Part shown: positions 24,875 through 36,295 of the stretch, piece after piece
How the letters are laid out: the number at the start of each line of letters is the position of its first letter
How positions within the stretch are numbered: position 1 is the stretch's first letter
DNA from: Ehretia macrophylla
Lineage: Eukaryota; Streptophyta; Magnoliopsida; Boraginales; Ehretiaceae
Assembly (NCBI GenBank): GCA_037974665.1
Contig: CM075772.1
Coordinates: 39,584,552 to 39,648,551 of the forward strand
Length of the DNA: 64,000 nt
Direction of reading: 5' to 3'
Notes under the pieces: model-generated
The model's database searches: none
What the model was told of the DNA's origin: nothing
What the model saw: the letters and a program-made list of their open reading frames with translations, nothing else
Position numbers and translations under genes: made by a program

Positions 24875-27307
24875 TGTCACGCCCCAACTCGACCCCACCT
24901 ATAATCAGTTAGGACGCAACGGAATTTCGGCAGTATAACGACAGTAATTAAGACACCGAGGCTCTAAACCAACCTCGCAGAACATCATACAATCAAACTC
25001 CTCAACCAAACAACAATCAAGTCATCAATACCATTAACAACTTACAACATAACCATATTATACAATAATCATTCTTAGACGATCCATTCATAGTTATACG
25101 CCTCCGTTCTAACATAATATCTTAACTTTAACATACATATCAAAATAGACTATAAACCAATTTTGTAATCTAAACAAGGTCAAAAGAAGACTACTAAACC
25201 ATTATACATAAGTCTTTATACTTAGGTAGGTTTTATAATACATCATATTACAATAACTATAAACAATCTCATGGCAAAGACTCCTGCACATAAGACTCAT
25301 CCACGTAAGGCACATTTTCCCCTTTTGGAGGCATGTACCCGTAATCTTGCTCAAGGACACTTGTATGCATGCAATAATAGAGAGTGAGCTTATATAAAAC
25401 AAGCTCAGTGAGGATCCGATAGATCTCGAACAGTATTTACTATACTCCTTGGAAATGATCCTTTGAGCAAGTAAACACATAAATAAAGATCAATAACAAT
25501 ATAAGCACATAACTATAATGACCAATCAATAAAGGATACTCAATTTGGTGTAGCTCCAAACGCCATCACAATCTCAACCATTCTTCTTATAACTCCCCAT
25601 TACTCACGCACCCGAGGTACCTTACTAGCCTCGCTCTCCATGACACCTCCGTCATGCGAGCTGGAGGTAGTCTCTAGTAGTCATGCCGTTATCAACCAGA
25701 CAGCCCGACGCTGCCCGAGAGGTGGCACACACATACCAAGACTCAACAATAATAATAAACATCATTCACAGGAGGACAATCTAGCAGAATTGCCTATCTC
25801 CTGGTTCATCAATCATCAATCAATAATCATCAATTTTTATCAATATAACATCAATATAACATCAAGTAATTAATTAAACAACAACCAACTAAGTTAGATG
25901 ACAAAGTAGGCTATCCAACTTAACATGCATGAAACACGCAATCTAACCCTAGTCTAACCATTAACAACTCACAATTCAATCACTCAAATACCACCCAATC
26001 AACTAAAGGCTCAATTCAACAATTTAAAGAAAGACAACCTAAACTTCAAATAATCATATATTACATTCTACTAATCCAAATAACTCCAAATCAGTTTCAA
26101 ACGCTCACCCATTCAATCAACTACATTATTCTTCTTGGAAACCAACCAAGATACATCAAAATCAAGCCCAACAACCCTAAAACCTCAATGCATCTAGGCT
26201 GAAATTTCTGGATTTTTACCCAAACATCGCAATAAAAAATTTGGCATTATAACGGCGTTACCATGTAATTAACAAAATTTTAGAAATTGATGACAATCGA
26301 TTCCAACCTCAACAACTCAAGATATTCATCAAATGGCCAATCTATCAACTTTAAATACCCGAAAATAAATAATTTCTCTACAATGGCTCAAATCTCGTAG
26401 TAATACACATAAACGATCCCTAGCATGCGCTGAACAATAATATAACTTCAAATTAACATTCTAACTATTCAATAATCGATTATATGAAAAAACATAAAAA
26501 ATGACTTTTGAGATCTATAATTTTTCTCTCACCTTTGATGCGATATAAGCCTAGATATACATGCAATGCATGCCCAACAAGAGGAATCCAACTCGGCATG
26601 AAATTCTACAGACAAAAACTAGGTTTTTCTATGAAAAATTGCTTTGAAAACTTGAAGAAAAGCTTTGTTTTTTTCCTCTATGGCTCTCAGCCATGTATGT
26701 GTTTTTTGAGTATGTTTTGTGTTGTGTTTTGTGTGTGTTGATGAAATATTATGCATATAAGGCTTGGTCAAATAAAATAAAAGAAAGTCAAAGTTAGTTT
26801 TTAGTCCTTTAATTGTTTTTCTAGTCTTTTAATTCATTTCCTGAGTATTTCTTACTCAACTAACAAATTAACACTTAATTTAATTCTAGACAATATATTT
26901 TAGATGACAACGAATTTTACATTAAAACAGTTTCACCCGAGTCGACTTAAAACTCGTTTTCTTGCAAAAGAAAATGCAAAAATCTTTAAATTTCTAAAAC
27001 CGATTCCAAATCTGTTTTAATTAAACACGGGTCTATTAATACTTGAGGACTAGGTTTTAAGACGTTTAAAATACCCCTATAAAAATTTTAGCTGACAGGT
27101 GTTCAAAAATACTATTTACCAAAACTGGCGATAAAATTTTTGACTCCGTTTTTTATGAAAATTTCATGAATGCACACTTAGCATGTATTAGGAGTATTAA
27201 TCACATATTTAACACATTCTAAGTTATATAGCACATAAACAGGTCAATTCACGCAAAACGAGATAAAGCACACAAATCGAGATAAAGCAAAATATGGGGT
27301 CTCACAT
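24875..27307 (-). repeat. 5' LTR of A-minus
   Basis: 2433 bp, bounded by the PBS on the inner side and by the target duplication TTAAG (27308-27312) on the outer side. Pairs with 1517-1646 plus 9854-12136. Confidence 0.9.
25269..25370 (-). CDS. Conserved short ORF in family A LTR, copy 4 (33 codons)
   Basis: Intact minus-strand frame, M-H-T start, core Q-D-Y-G-Y and N-V-P-Y-V-D-E-S-Y, end E-S-L-P. Differs from copy 1 (the partner LTR of the same old element) yet keeps the frame. Confidence 0.35.
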   Translation of the reverse strand: MHTSVLEQDYGYMPPKGENVPYVDESYVQESLP

Positions 27308-28338
27308 TAAGACTTCTATATTTCATTCTATATCTCTAGCCATTGATTTCAATATTTCATTTCATCCTATTACTATTCATTTGAAAGTAATTTTTCCTTT
27401 GGTATACCATTTTATTTGAAAGTAATTTTTCATTTGGTATATCATTGTCATTCTTGTTGATCCTTGTTAATCCTATTGTTTTATTACTAAATGTTGAGCC
27501 ATTGCTTTGCTTGTAATTGCTCACTCAAAGTACTCAGCACTGTCCTATTGTTATCATTTCTTATTCGTACTTCTTTGGTATTGTGTGCTGAGATACTCTT
27601 GCCACTCATGTTTTCTATTGAATTAATCATCTCTTATTTCTTAATTTTATTTCGCCTCAAGTACAACTTACTTGTTGGTTCCTTGAACAATCATCGAGAA
27701 TTGAAATGTCTACTTGTTCAGGAATTTTTGTTCAACATACTCAGTATTTTTTTGACTCGTCATCTTCCTTTGTTCGTACTAATTTAACTGATAGGTGCTG
27801 AGACATTCCTTATAGTTATCATGCTTTCTTATTAAACTATTAGCCTCTTGATTCTCTAACCTGTTTGACCTCTTGTTCACTTGATTGTTGGCTCGAATAT
27901 GACTTTCTATATTCTTATTTCCTTGTAAATTTCATAAGAGCCATATTTTGACCAATGACACTTTTGAGATATTCCTTTGATCAGTAATCATTCATGTTAT
28001 CGTAAATGAGTTTTTAAACCCTCGCGGTATTCATAGAGCTCTTTTGTGTAGTAGGGGATGATTGATAAGTAGTAGTATCATGCTAAGACTTTGGATTGCG
28101 AATTCTTTCATATGCAATATGATATTAGGTGGGAGAGAATTATGAATTGAAGATTTTCTTGGAATTATGATCATCAACTTGCAGTCAATAGAGTTTGTTC
28201 TTTTGAGGTCTTTGGTTAGGTGTCATCCTAAGAGATAAATGGGAACTAAGAGAAGTATTATTAAGTGTAACGATTGAGGATTTAATTGTCTGTCAGTTCA
28301 AGAATTGTGCAAACACAATTGTTTTAAGGGGGGAAGAA
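27308..28338 (+). repeat. Interior of element F, right piece, with polypurine tract
   Basis: Matches 19083-20132. T/C-rich, no coding domain. Ends in AAGGGGGGAAGAA directly before the 3' LTR. The 98-codon frame 27491-27787 is a by-product of the T-rich strand. Confidence 0.8.
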
Positions 28339-30931
28339 TGTGAAACCCCAGTTTTGTCTTTACCTCGATTTGCGTGTCTTTGCCTCAATTTGCGTGATTT
28401 GACCTGTTTATGTGTTATATGAGTTAGAATGTGCTAAATATGTGATTTCTATTCCTAATACATGCTATGTGTGCATTCATAAAATTTGCATAAAAAACGG
28501 CATTGAAAATTTTATCGTCAATTTTTGTGAATAGTATTTTGAACACCTGTCTACTAAAATTTTTATAGGGGTATTTTAAACGTCTTAAAACCTAATCCTC
28601 CATTATTAATAGACCCATGTTTGATAAAAATTGATTCTGAAACAGAATAGTAATTTAAATAGACTTTTTCGGGCAAAAAGTAGCATTTTTGAGCAAAATA
28701 GTGATTTCTTCTAAACCCGATTCTTGAATTGACTTTCGTTGACCTAGTATATATTAATATAAATGTATTTATATGTGGTATTAAATGATTTTAGATTAAC
28801 TGTGCATTCAAAAGACATTTGAAAATAAATAATATGACTTTTCACCTTCTTTTGCAAAAAATCGAGTTTTAAGCTGACTCGGGTGAAATTGTTTGAATGT
28901 AAAACTTCTTGTCACCTAAAAATAAACTACTTGAGATAGTTTAAGTGTTGCATAATTAATTTGAGCAAGAGTAGTCAAGAAAATGAATTAAAAGAAGACA
29001 AGAAAACACTAAAAATAATTAGTTTCCACCTTTAACTTTCTTTTATTTGTTTGACCTTTGCTTAATATATCATCAACACACATCAAAAGCTCACAAAACA
29101 TACTCATTTTACACACACATTACCGAAATTCCAAGGGGAGGCAAAAAGAAGGCATTTTCAAGGTTTTTCAAAGCATTTTTCACATAGATTTTGCAATTCG
29201 AGGCCAAATCACTTCATTCAAAGCTTGATTTCACTTGTTGGGCATCCATTCTACATCTTTCTTGCATCAATACACATCAAAGGTGAGAGAAAAATTCTAG
29301 ATCTCAAAAGTCGCTTTTATGTTTTTGCTTATAATTGCATTTTGAACCATTAGAATGTTAATTTGAAGTTATATTATTTCTCAGTGCATGCTAAGGATCG
29401 ATTATATGTATTCTTGTGAGATTTGAACCGTTGTAGCATAAATTTTTATTTTCAGGTATTTAAAGTTGATAGATTGGCCATTTGTTGATTATTTTGAGTT
29501 GTAGTGGTTGGAATCGATTGCCGTCGATTTCTAAAAGCTTGTTAATTACGTGGTAGCGTCGTTATAATGCCGAATTTTCGATTGCGATGTTTGTATGAAA
29601 ATTCATAAATTTCAGCCTAGGTGCATTGAGGTTTTAGGGTTGTTGGGCTTGATTTTGATGTGTCTTGGTTGGTTTCCGAGAGAGCTAATGTAGTTGATTG
29701 AATGGGTGAGTGTTAGAAACTGATTTGGAGTTGTTTGGATTAGTACAATGTAAGATATGATTATTTGAAGTTTAGGTTTTCTTTCTTTAAATTGTTGAAT
29801 TGAGCCTTTAGTTGATTGGGTGGTATTTGAGTGATTGAATTGTGAGTTGTAAATGGTTAGACTAGGGTTAGATTATGTGTTTAATGCATGTTAAGTTGGA
29901 TGGCCTACTTTGTCATCTAACTTAGTTGTTTGTTGTTTAATTGATTACTTGATGTTATATTGATGACAATTGATGATAATTGATGATTATTGATGATTAT
30001 TGATTGATGATTGATGAACCGGGAGATAGGAAATTCTTCTAGATTGTCCTCCTGTGAATGATGTTTATTATTATTGCTGAGTATTAGTGTGTGTGTGCCA
30101 TCTCTCGGGCAGCGTCGGGCTATTGGGTTGATAATGACATGACTACCAAAGACTACGTCCAGCTCGCATGACGGAGGTGTCATGGAGGGCGAGGCTAGTG
30201 AGGTACCTCGGGTGCATGAGTAACGGGGAGTTACAAGAAGAACGGTTGCGATTGTGATGGTGTTTGGAGCTACACCAAATAGAGTATCCTTTATTCAATG
30301 GTCATTATAGTTTATGTGATGTATTGTTATTGATTTTTATTGTGTATTTACTGCTCAAATGATCATTTCCAAGGAGTATAGTAAATACTATTAGAGATCT
30401 ATCGGATCCTCACTGAGCTTGTTTTATATAAGCTCACTCTCTATTATTGCATGCATACAGGTGTTATTGAGCAAGATTACGGGTACGTGCCTCAGGAAGC
30501 TGAAAATGTGCCTTACGTGGATGGGTCTTATGTGCAGGAGTCTTTGCCATGAGATTGTTTATAGTTATTGTAATATGATGCATTGTAAAACCTACCTTAG
30601 TATGAAGACATATGTATGTTGACTTAGTAGTCTTTCTTTTGATAATGCTTAGATTACTAAGTTGGTTTTAGTCTATTTTGCATTGTATACTAAAGTTAAG
30701 GTATTATGTTGGAACGGAGGCGTATGACCAAGAATGATTATTGTATAGTATGGTTATGTTGTATGTTGTTAACTTAATTGATGAGTTGATTGTTGAATGG
30801 TTGAGGAGTTTGGTTGTATGATATTCTGAGAGGTTGGTTTAGAGCCTCGGTGTCTTAATTACTTTCGTTATACTGTCGAAATTCTGTTGCATCCTGACTG
30901 ATTGTAGGTGGGGTCAAGTTGGGGCGTGACA
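28339..30931 (+). repeat. 3' LTR of element F
   Basis: 2593 bp, TGTGAAACCCC to GGGCGTGACA. A TATA-like TTAATATAT at 29062-29070 precedes an A/C-rich leader. Donor-like AAAG/GTGAGAG (intron start 29283) and acceptor-like GCATACAG/G (intron end 30460) bracket 1178 bp containing a GC-rich island. The mitochondrial-like segment starts at the next base. Confidence 0.88.
30451..30552 (+). CDS. Conserved short ORF in family A LTR, copy 5 (33 codons)
   Basis: M-H-T-G-V start, Q-D-Y-G-Y-V-P, N-V-P-Y-V-D, end E-S-L-P-stop. The predicted LTR intron would end at 30460, inside the first codons, so the ORF would start only on unspliced RNA. Confidence 0.35.
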   Translation: MHTGVIEQDYGYVPQEAENVPYVDGSYVQESLP

Positions 30932-31230
30932 ATGCTAGTCCTTTCTTTGATTGGAAAGGCGGTGATCCAGTTGTTGTATCGGACAAGGATCAAAAAAGAC
31001 TGGCTTGCTTGCTACTTCGACTAGAGCACATAAAGAAGGCAAATGTTACAACGTTAATGGACCGTATAGCTCCCTGTTGGTTTTCGCAGGGCTTCTTTTT
31101 TGATCAAATAGTCCATAGAAATTCACTCATAACAGAAGCTAGAGGACAATCTTCGAAGGATGCATGGATGGATGAGCGATTGGACCGCCTACAGGACAGT
31201 TACTGGACAGATGTGACCGTTACCTATTGA
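30932..31230 (+). CDS. Unrecognised partial reading frame
   Basis: An open frame entering from the LTR border and ending at a stop at 31228-31230, about 98 codons outside the LTR. It is mixed, globular-looking and charged (K-D-Q-K-R, R-L-E-H-I-K-K, W-M-D-E-R-L), unlike the T-rich artefact frames elsewhere, so it may be the C-terminal part of a real but unidentified gene cut by element F. The methionine at its nominal start lies in LTR sequence and is not its own start. I do not recognise the family. Confidence 0.3.
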
Positions 31231-32588
31231 CAGATTACAGATATAAGAGCAGGAAGTAGCTCTATTTAAAGGAAGAGAATCGTGTACTGAGCTAGCTTGC
31301 CTTGAACTTGAAGTAGGCAGTCTCTCCTATATCTGACAACTTTAACTGGTTTTGTTACTACAAATACTACAAAGAAATTGCCATAGATCGAAACTTATTC
31401 CAGGCTTAGTATCTCCGGATAGACCCTATAAAAGAAGACAAGTCATAAAGGGAAATATCTAACAATTGAAGGGGGTCACATCCTAACGCACCTAGAAAGA
31501 GAGGCGCTGAACCAACTGGTAATAGTGAAAAAAAAGCTTTACTCAATGATACGAATGTGGAAAGATCAAGATGTGATAATCATGTAGATAGATTGGCTTA
31601 TTCCGTGTAGCAGTACTTTTTTTAAGGGGGTAGAGCCCCAGAATTTCCTTGCTCCCTCCGCTGGTAAGAAGGAGACCTACAAGTGATATTTGTAGGCCGA
31701 CCTTGGGATTGTGATACACGTCGACTTAGCCTTGATAGGTGAATGTAATCTAGTTTATTAAAAAAAAATTTAGTATGGCCTATCTGAGCGAACTACTCAT
31801 TTCGTCTGCCACTATCCGAGGGAAACAAACTCTTGCCTATCGACTTCTTTTCGTGCCATAAGTGATATTCTTTGGTTCAGTCTTTCTTCTCGTTATCTGT
31901 ATGAGCCAAGTACATTGCTTTACTAAAAGCTGTGATATTGACATGACGGTCGTATCTCATCGTATAGGGAGGCCCCTAAAATTGGAGGGTAGGGCATCGA
32001 TCATTGTCAAATCAAGGGTAGGGGTACTATGAATACATTGATTATCTGGGTCCGTCTAGTTTGGGTAAGGGCTCCTTCGTTGCCTTAAGTAGAGCTGGGC
32101 ACTACCAAAAGACCAAAAGTAGGCTAGCACGTGTCAAGTGATGACGACGCCGTAGTACTTCGATCTGGAGTAGCCAATTCCCGATAATAAGACTCTTCTG
32201 ATTGGAGTCCTTGAGTTACCATTTAGCTTCTCAACCTGAAACCTACCAACCATTCCACCTTTCCTCAAACGCTAGGAAAAACCTCTTTCGAATCACCCGA
32301 CAACCCCTCTGCCAAAGAAAAGAATAGTAAGCCGAAAAGAAAGGCATTTTATGAAAGTTTCATTCAGTGTCTCAAAAGGCGTGTAAAGGGCTTTCTTTCA
32401 CGCATGAGATATACCGAGTACTAAGTGAATTATGGACCACTTCTCCACGACGAACAAAAGCAATGGTAGTAAAAGCAGATGTCTAGTCTCGGTTAAGCCC
32501 AACGCTACATGGTTATGTAGCTCTCATCGGATAAACCCATGATATAAGAAGGTTGTATATAGATCTAGCAAATCAGTGTCTTAAGCCC

Positions 32589-32657
32589 ACCCGGAAGGCT
32601 AGTTGGTAGAGTGATCAGTTTATCTAAATAAAGGTAGGTTCGAATCCTACTTCGGGT
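32589..32657 (+). pseudogene. tRNA-like relic
   Basis: 69 nt in which the first seven bases (ACCCGGA) pair with the last seven (TTCGGGT, one G-T pair). A D-arm-like GCTAGTTGGTAGAGT is present, and the T-arm is perfect (GTAGG, loop TTCGAAT, CCTAC). The anticodon arm does not form a normal 5-bp stem with a 7-base loop, so no anticodon can be assigned. Probably a decayed organellar tRNA gene. Confidence 0.5.
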
Positions 32658-33537
32658 TCAAATTCGAATAGAAAGAAGGCCATCGACCTCTCATTCCGAC
32701 TATTCAACCTCTTCTAAATACACATTCTAAATACCCCAGACTCCCCTAACAGATAAGAGAACTAGTTCGTTATGATAGCTTTCCCTCGGTTCACTTCGAC
32801 AAAGGCAGTAGCTTCGGGAAAGTAGACTGACTAATATGAGATTGAGCGGGGAAATGACAAAGCCAAGGCTAACTCTCTCTCCTACGCTAGTTAATGATAT
32901 GCCGTCCTTAGAGTGCAGCAGGGACACCTTTAAAGGAGAGTGACCCACCCCTTTAAGATGGGCCTCATCGCTTGCTGAATCACCTGTCGATAAAGACGGG
33001 CTAACTCTACTCTAATACATATAGGAAGTAGAACGTTCAACGGGTGACCCTTGCCTGGCTTGATGGGAAATCGAATAAATTGATTGGTATTTTCTTGAAT
33101 TCACTGCCGAATGAGAAGAATGAGTCATAATAAGCTGTGGTATTTCATTCAGTCCTCGTTCTTGTATAGTTTCACACTGCTGCCAGAACCTCTAAATCTC
33201 ATAAGGGAAGAAAGCATAAAAAATGAAGATAAGGACGACTAGCCTTCTCTCGTCTATCTTGGTATTTGTATTGATGAATCAGCTAGTATTTGGTATAAAG
33301 TAGGAGGGCTTCGTGATATATATATAAGGCATAGACTAAGCTCTTTGAGAGGCTAACCAGAAATATCTTATTAAGAAAACTGAGTTCGGTTCGATTATAG
33401 GCTAAATTAGATTCACGCTATGCCAGTTGTGTATAGAAGTTCGAAGAAGCAGCAATTTTATATAGAAACTTATATTTTATAGAAAAGTTAGTGTGCCAGG
33501 CAAGGAAACATATCCTATAGATAGAAGGGATACCGCC

Positions 33538-36002
33538 TGTGAAACCTCTGATTTCGTCTTTACCTCGATTTACGTGTCTTTGCCTCGATTTGAGTGATTT
33601 GATCTGTTTATGTGTTATATGAGTTAGAATCTGCTAAATATGTGATTTATATTCCTAATACATGCTATGTGTGCATTCATGAAATTTTCATCAAAATCGG
33701 CAGCAGAAATTTTATCGACGATTTTTGTAAATAGTATTTTGAACACCTATCCGCTAAAATTTTTACAGTGGTGTTTTAAACGTTTTAAAACCTAGTCCTC
33801 GGGTATTAATAGACTCGTGTTTGATTAAAACAGATTTTAAATCGCCTTTGGGAGTTTAAAGCTTTTTACACTTTCTTTTGCAAAAATCGTGTTTTTAGCC
33901 GAGTCGGGTGAAAGTCTTTGCATGGAAAAATTCTTGTCCTCTAAAAATAAACTACTTAAAATATTCTAAGTGTCAAATTAATATTTTGAGCAAGAAATAG
34001 TCTAAAATAGAATTAAAAGACTAGAAAAATAATAAAAATTAACTTGTTCAACTTTGACTATTTTTATTTTTGTTGACCTTGACTATATGATTCATCAACA
34101 CACATTAGCGAAGCACAAAAACACACTAACTCACACACACAAGGCCGAGAGCCATAGGAGAGAAAAGAGAAAGAAATTTCAAGGTTTTCAAAGGCAATTT
34201 TTCATTAGAAGTTGCAATTCAAAGCCAAATCTTGTCAACCAAAGCTTGAATTCACTTGTTGGGCACTCATTGCACATCTTTCTTGCATCAAAACACATCA
34301 AAGGTGAGAGAAAAATTCTAGATCTTAAAATGTCATTTTTATGTTAATTCATATAATTGAATTTTTAGCCGTTGAAATGTTAAATTGATGTTATATTATT
34401 GCTCAATTGATGCAAAGGATTGATTAATCCGTTTATATCAGTTTTGAACTGTTGTAGTATGCATTTCTATTTTTGGGTATTAAAAATTGAGAATTTGGCT
34501 ATTTGTTGAATAAATGATGTTGTGGTTGTTGGAATTGCTTGCTGTTAGTTTCTAAAATTTTGTTAAATACGTGGTAGTAATGTTGTAATGCTGAAATTTT
34601 GATTGTGATGTCAGTGTGAAAGTCCAAAAATTTCAGCCTTGATGCAATAGGGTTTTAGGGTTGTTGGGCTTGATGTGGATGGTTTATGGTTGGTTTCTAA
34701 GGTGGTTAATGTTGTTGATTGAGTGGGCGAGTGATAGAAACTGGTTTGGAGGTTATCGGATTAGTAGAATGTAAGTTATGACTTTTAGAAGTATGGGTTT
34801 TCTTTCTTTAAAATGTTGAAATATACCTTTGGTTGTTTGGGTGGTGTTTGAGTAATTGAATTGTGAGTTGTTGATGGTTAGACTAGGGTTTGGTTGTGTG
34901 GTTAATGCATGTTAAGTTGGGTGGCCTACTTTATCATCTAACTTAGTTGTTTGTTGTTTATTTGAATTGTTGTTGTTTTGTTGTTGAAATGATGATTATT
35001 GATTTGTTATTGTTGAGCCGGGAGATAGGCAACCTACATTGTTGTCCTCCCGTGATAATTGTTTGTTGATGAGCTGGGAGATAGTCAACTTGATATGTTG
35101 TCCTCCTGAGATATAAATTATTATTATTATTGTCATGAGTCTTGGTATGTGTGTGCCACCTCTCAGGCATCGTCGGGCTGTCGAGTTGAAAACGGCATGA
35201 CTATCATAGGCTACCCCCAGCTCGCATAGGTGGAGGTACCATGGAAGGAGGGGCTAGAGAGGTACATCGGGTGCGTGAGTAATAGGGAGTTATAAGAAGA
35301 ACGGTTGAGATCGTGATGGCGCTTGCAGCTACACCAACTAGAGTATCCTTTATTGATTGGTCATTATAATTAATGTGCTTATATTGTTATTGATGATTTC
35401 CAAGGAGTATTGTAAATACAGTTAGAGATCTGTCGAATCCTCATTGGGCTTGTTTTATATAAGCTCACTCTTAATTATTGCATGCATACAGGTGAAGTTG
35501 AACCAGATTATGGGTACGTGCTTCCAAAAGAGGATAATGTGCCATATGTGGACGAGTCCCATGTGCCAGAGTCTTGTCCTTGATATATGATGTTGTACTA
35601 TTTTGTTATCTTGTACATTAAAACTAGTTGGTTTGTATTTACTTAGAAGTTTATGATATATAAGATGTTGTAAGGATAATGGATTAAATATTGCTAGTTT
35701 AGTGGTCTTGTTTTGGAATATGATTAGGCTACTAGATTGGTTATAATCTATTTTGGGAATGTATGTTTAATAGTAAATGTATGATGTTGGAACAGATGCG
35801 TATAACCTATGGATGCAATGGTAAAAGAATGTTTATTGTATATGGTGGTTGTGTTGTTTAATTATTGAATTGTTGTGGAATTGGTTGTATGAGTTGCGAA
35901 GAGGTTGGTTTAGAGCCTCGGTGTCGTAATTACTGTCGTTATATTGCCAAAATTTCATTGCGTCCTAACTGATTGTAGGAGGGGTCAAGTTGGGGAGTTA
36001 CA
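33538..36002 (+). repeat. 5' LTR of element G (family A)
   Basis: 2465 bp. Starts TGTGAAACC, ends GGAGTTACA. TATA-like word near 34084. Donor-like AAAG/GTGAGAG (intron start 34304) and acceptor-like GCATACAG/G (intron end 35491), 1188 bp apart. GC-rich island about 35150-35300. Confidence 0.88.
35482..35583 (+). CDS. Conserved short ORF in family A LTR, copy 6 (33 codons)
   Basis: The most diverged copy, yet intact: M-H-T-G-E, D-Y-G-Y-V, N-V-P-Y-V-D-E-S, end E-S-C-P-stop. Many of its differences from the other copies fall at third codon positions (TAT/TAC, GAC/GAT, TCC/TCT, CCA/CCT). Confidence 0.4.
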   Translation: MHTGEVEPDYGYVLPKEDNVPYVDESHVPESCP

Positions 36003-36007
36003 TTAAG

Positions 36008-36019
36008 TGGTATCAGAGC
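36008..36019 (+). other. Primer-binding site of element G
   Basis: TGGTATCAGAGC, five bases after the LTR end. Confidence 0.9.
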
Positions 36020-36295
36020 TTATGTTTAGTTGTCAGCCGGGGAATTTTCGGAATGTGGGTAATGGTCTTAGCATGAAAGTATATATGAAGTGAAAGAAAA
36101 GTGAAATATGTATTAATATGATTAAGTGATTATGTGATTATGTGATTTAGTGACTATGTGATTATTTGATCAATTCGTTTATGTGATTGATACTTAAGTG
36201 ATTTATGTGCTTTATGTGAGTTGTTGTTTATGTGCTAATAATTGTCTATTGCCTGTCTATGTGCTATAACCTGTGCTAACTCTTTGATTAGTAGA

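Larger units (their letters stand above)
1517..27307 (-). mobile_element. Element A-minus: Ty3/gypsy chromovirus (Tekay/Del type), broken, with two later insertions
   Basis: Minus-strand LTR retrotransposon, native length about 9.9 kb once the two insertions are discounted. Order on its own strand: 5' LTR (27307-24875), PBS (24868-24857), gag, protease, reverse transcriptase, RNase H, integrase with a chromodomain-like C-terminus, polypurine tract near 12137-12150, 3' LTR (12136-9854 plus 1646-1517). Pol order PR-RT-RH-IN is that of Ty3/gypsy, and the integrase tail resembles the Tekay/Del clade. Target duplication TTGAG/TTAAG. The LTRs differ visibly (roughly 5-7 percent by eye), so it is older than its two inserts. 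It is a fossil with roughly five to ten breaks across gag-pol. Confidence 0.9.
1..30931 (+). mobile_element. Element F: non-coding LTR retrotransposon (LARD-like, family A LTRs), 5' end outside window
   Basis: The outermost element of the left nest. Its interior is seen at 1-1516 and 27308-28338 and its 3' LTR at 28339-30931. Both interior pieces match, in order, the interior of the complete element at 14872-22585, so F belongs to the same gag/pol-less subfamily. By that comparison the F 5' LTR should end about 230 bp left of the window. The interior is split at 1516/27308 by element A-minus, whose target duplication reads TTGAG on the left and TTAAG on the right; the unsplit copy at 19075-19090 shows the undisturbed target. 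A polypurine tract (28324-28338) precedes the 3' LTR. No protein domain is recognisable. Such elements depend on proteins of autonomous relatives; A-minus and G have similar LTRs and are plausible partners. Confidence 0.85.
30932..33537. other. Probable mitochondrial DNA insertion, left piece
   Basis: Composition changes sharply from LTR sequence to higher-GC, purine-run-rich DNA typical of plant mitochondrial spacers. It holds an unrecognised frame (30932-31230) and a tRNA-like relic (32589-32657). No known mitochondrial protein gene was recognised here, so the mitochondrial origin is inferred from texture and from the clear mitochondrial genes in the piece at 39258-44758. It could also be unrelated single-copy nuclear DNA. 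Confidence 0.5.
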
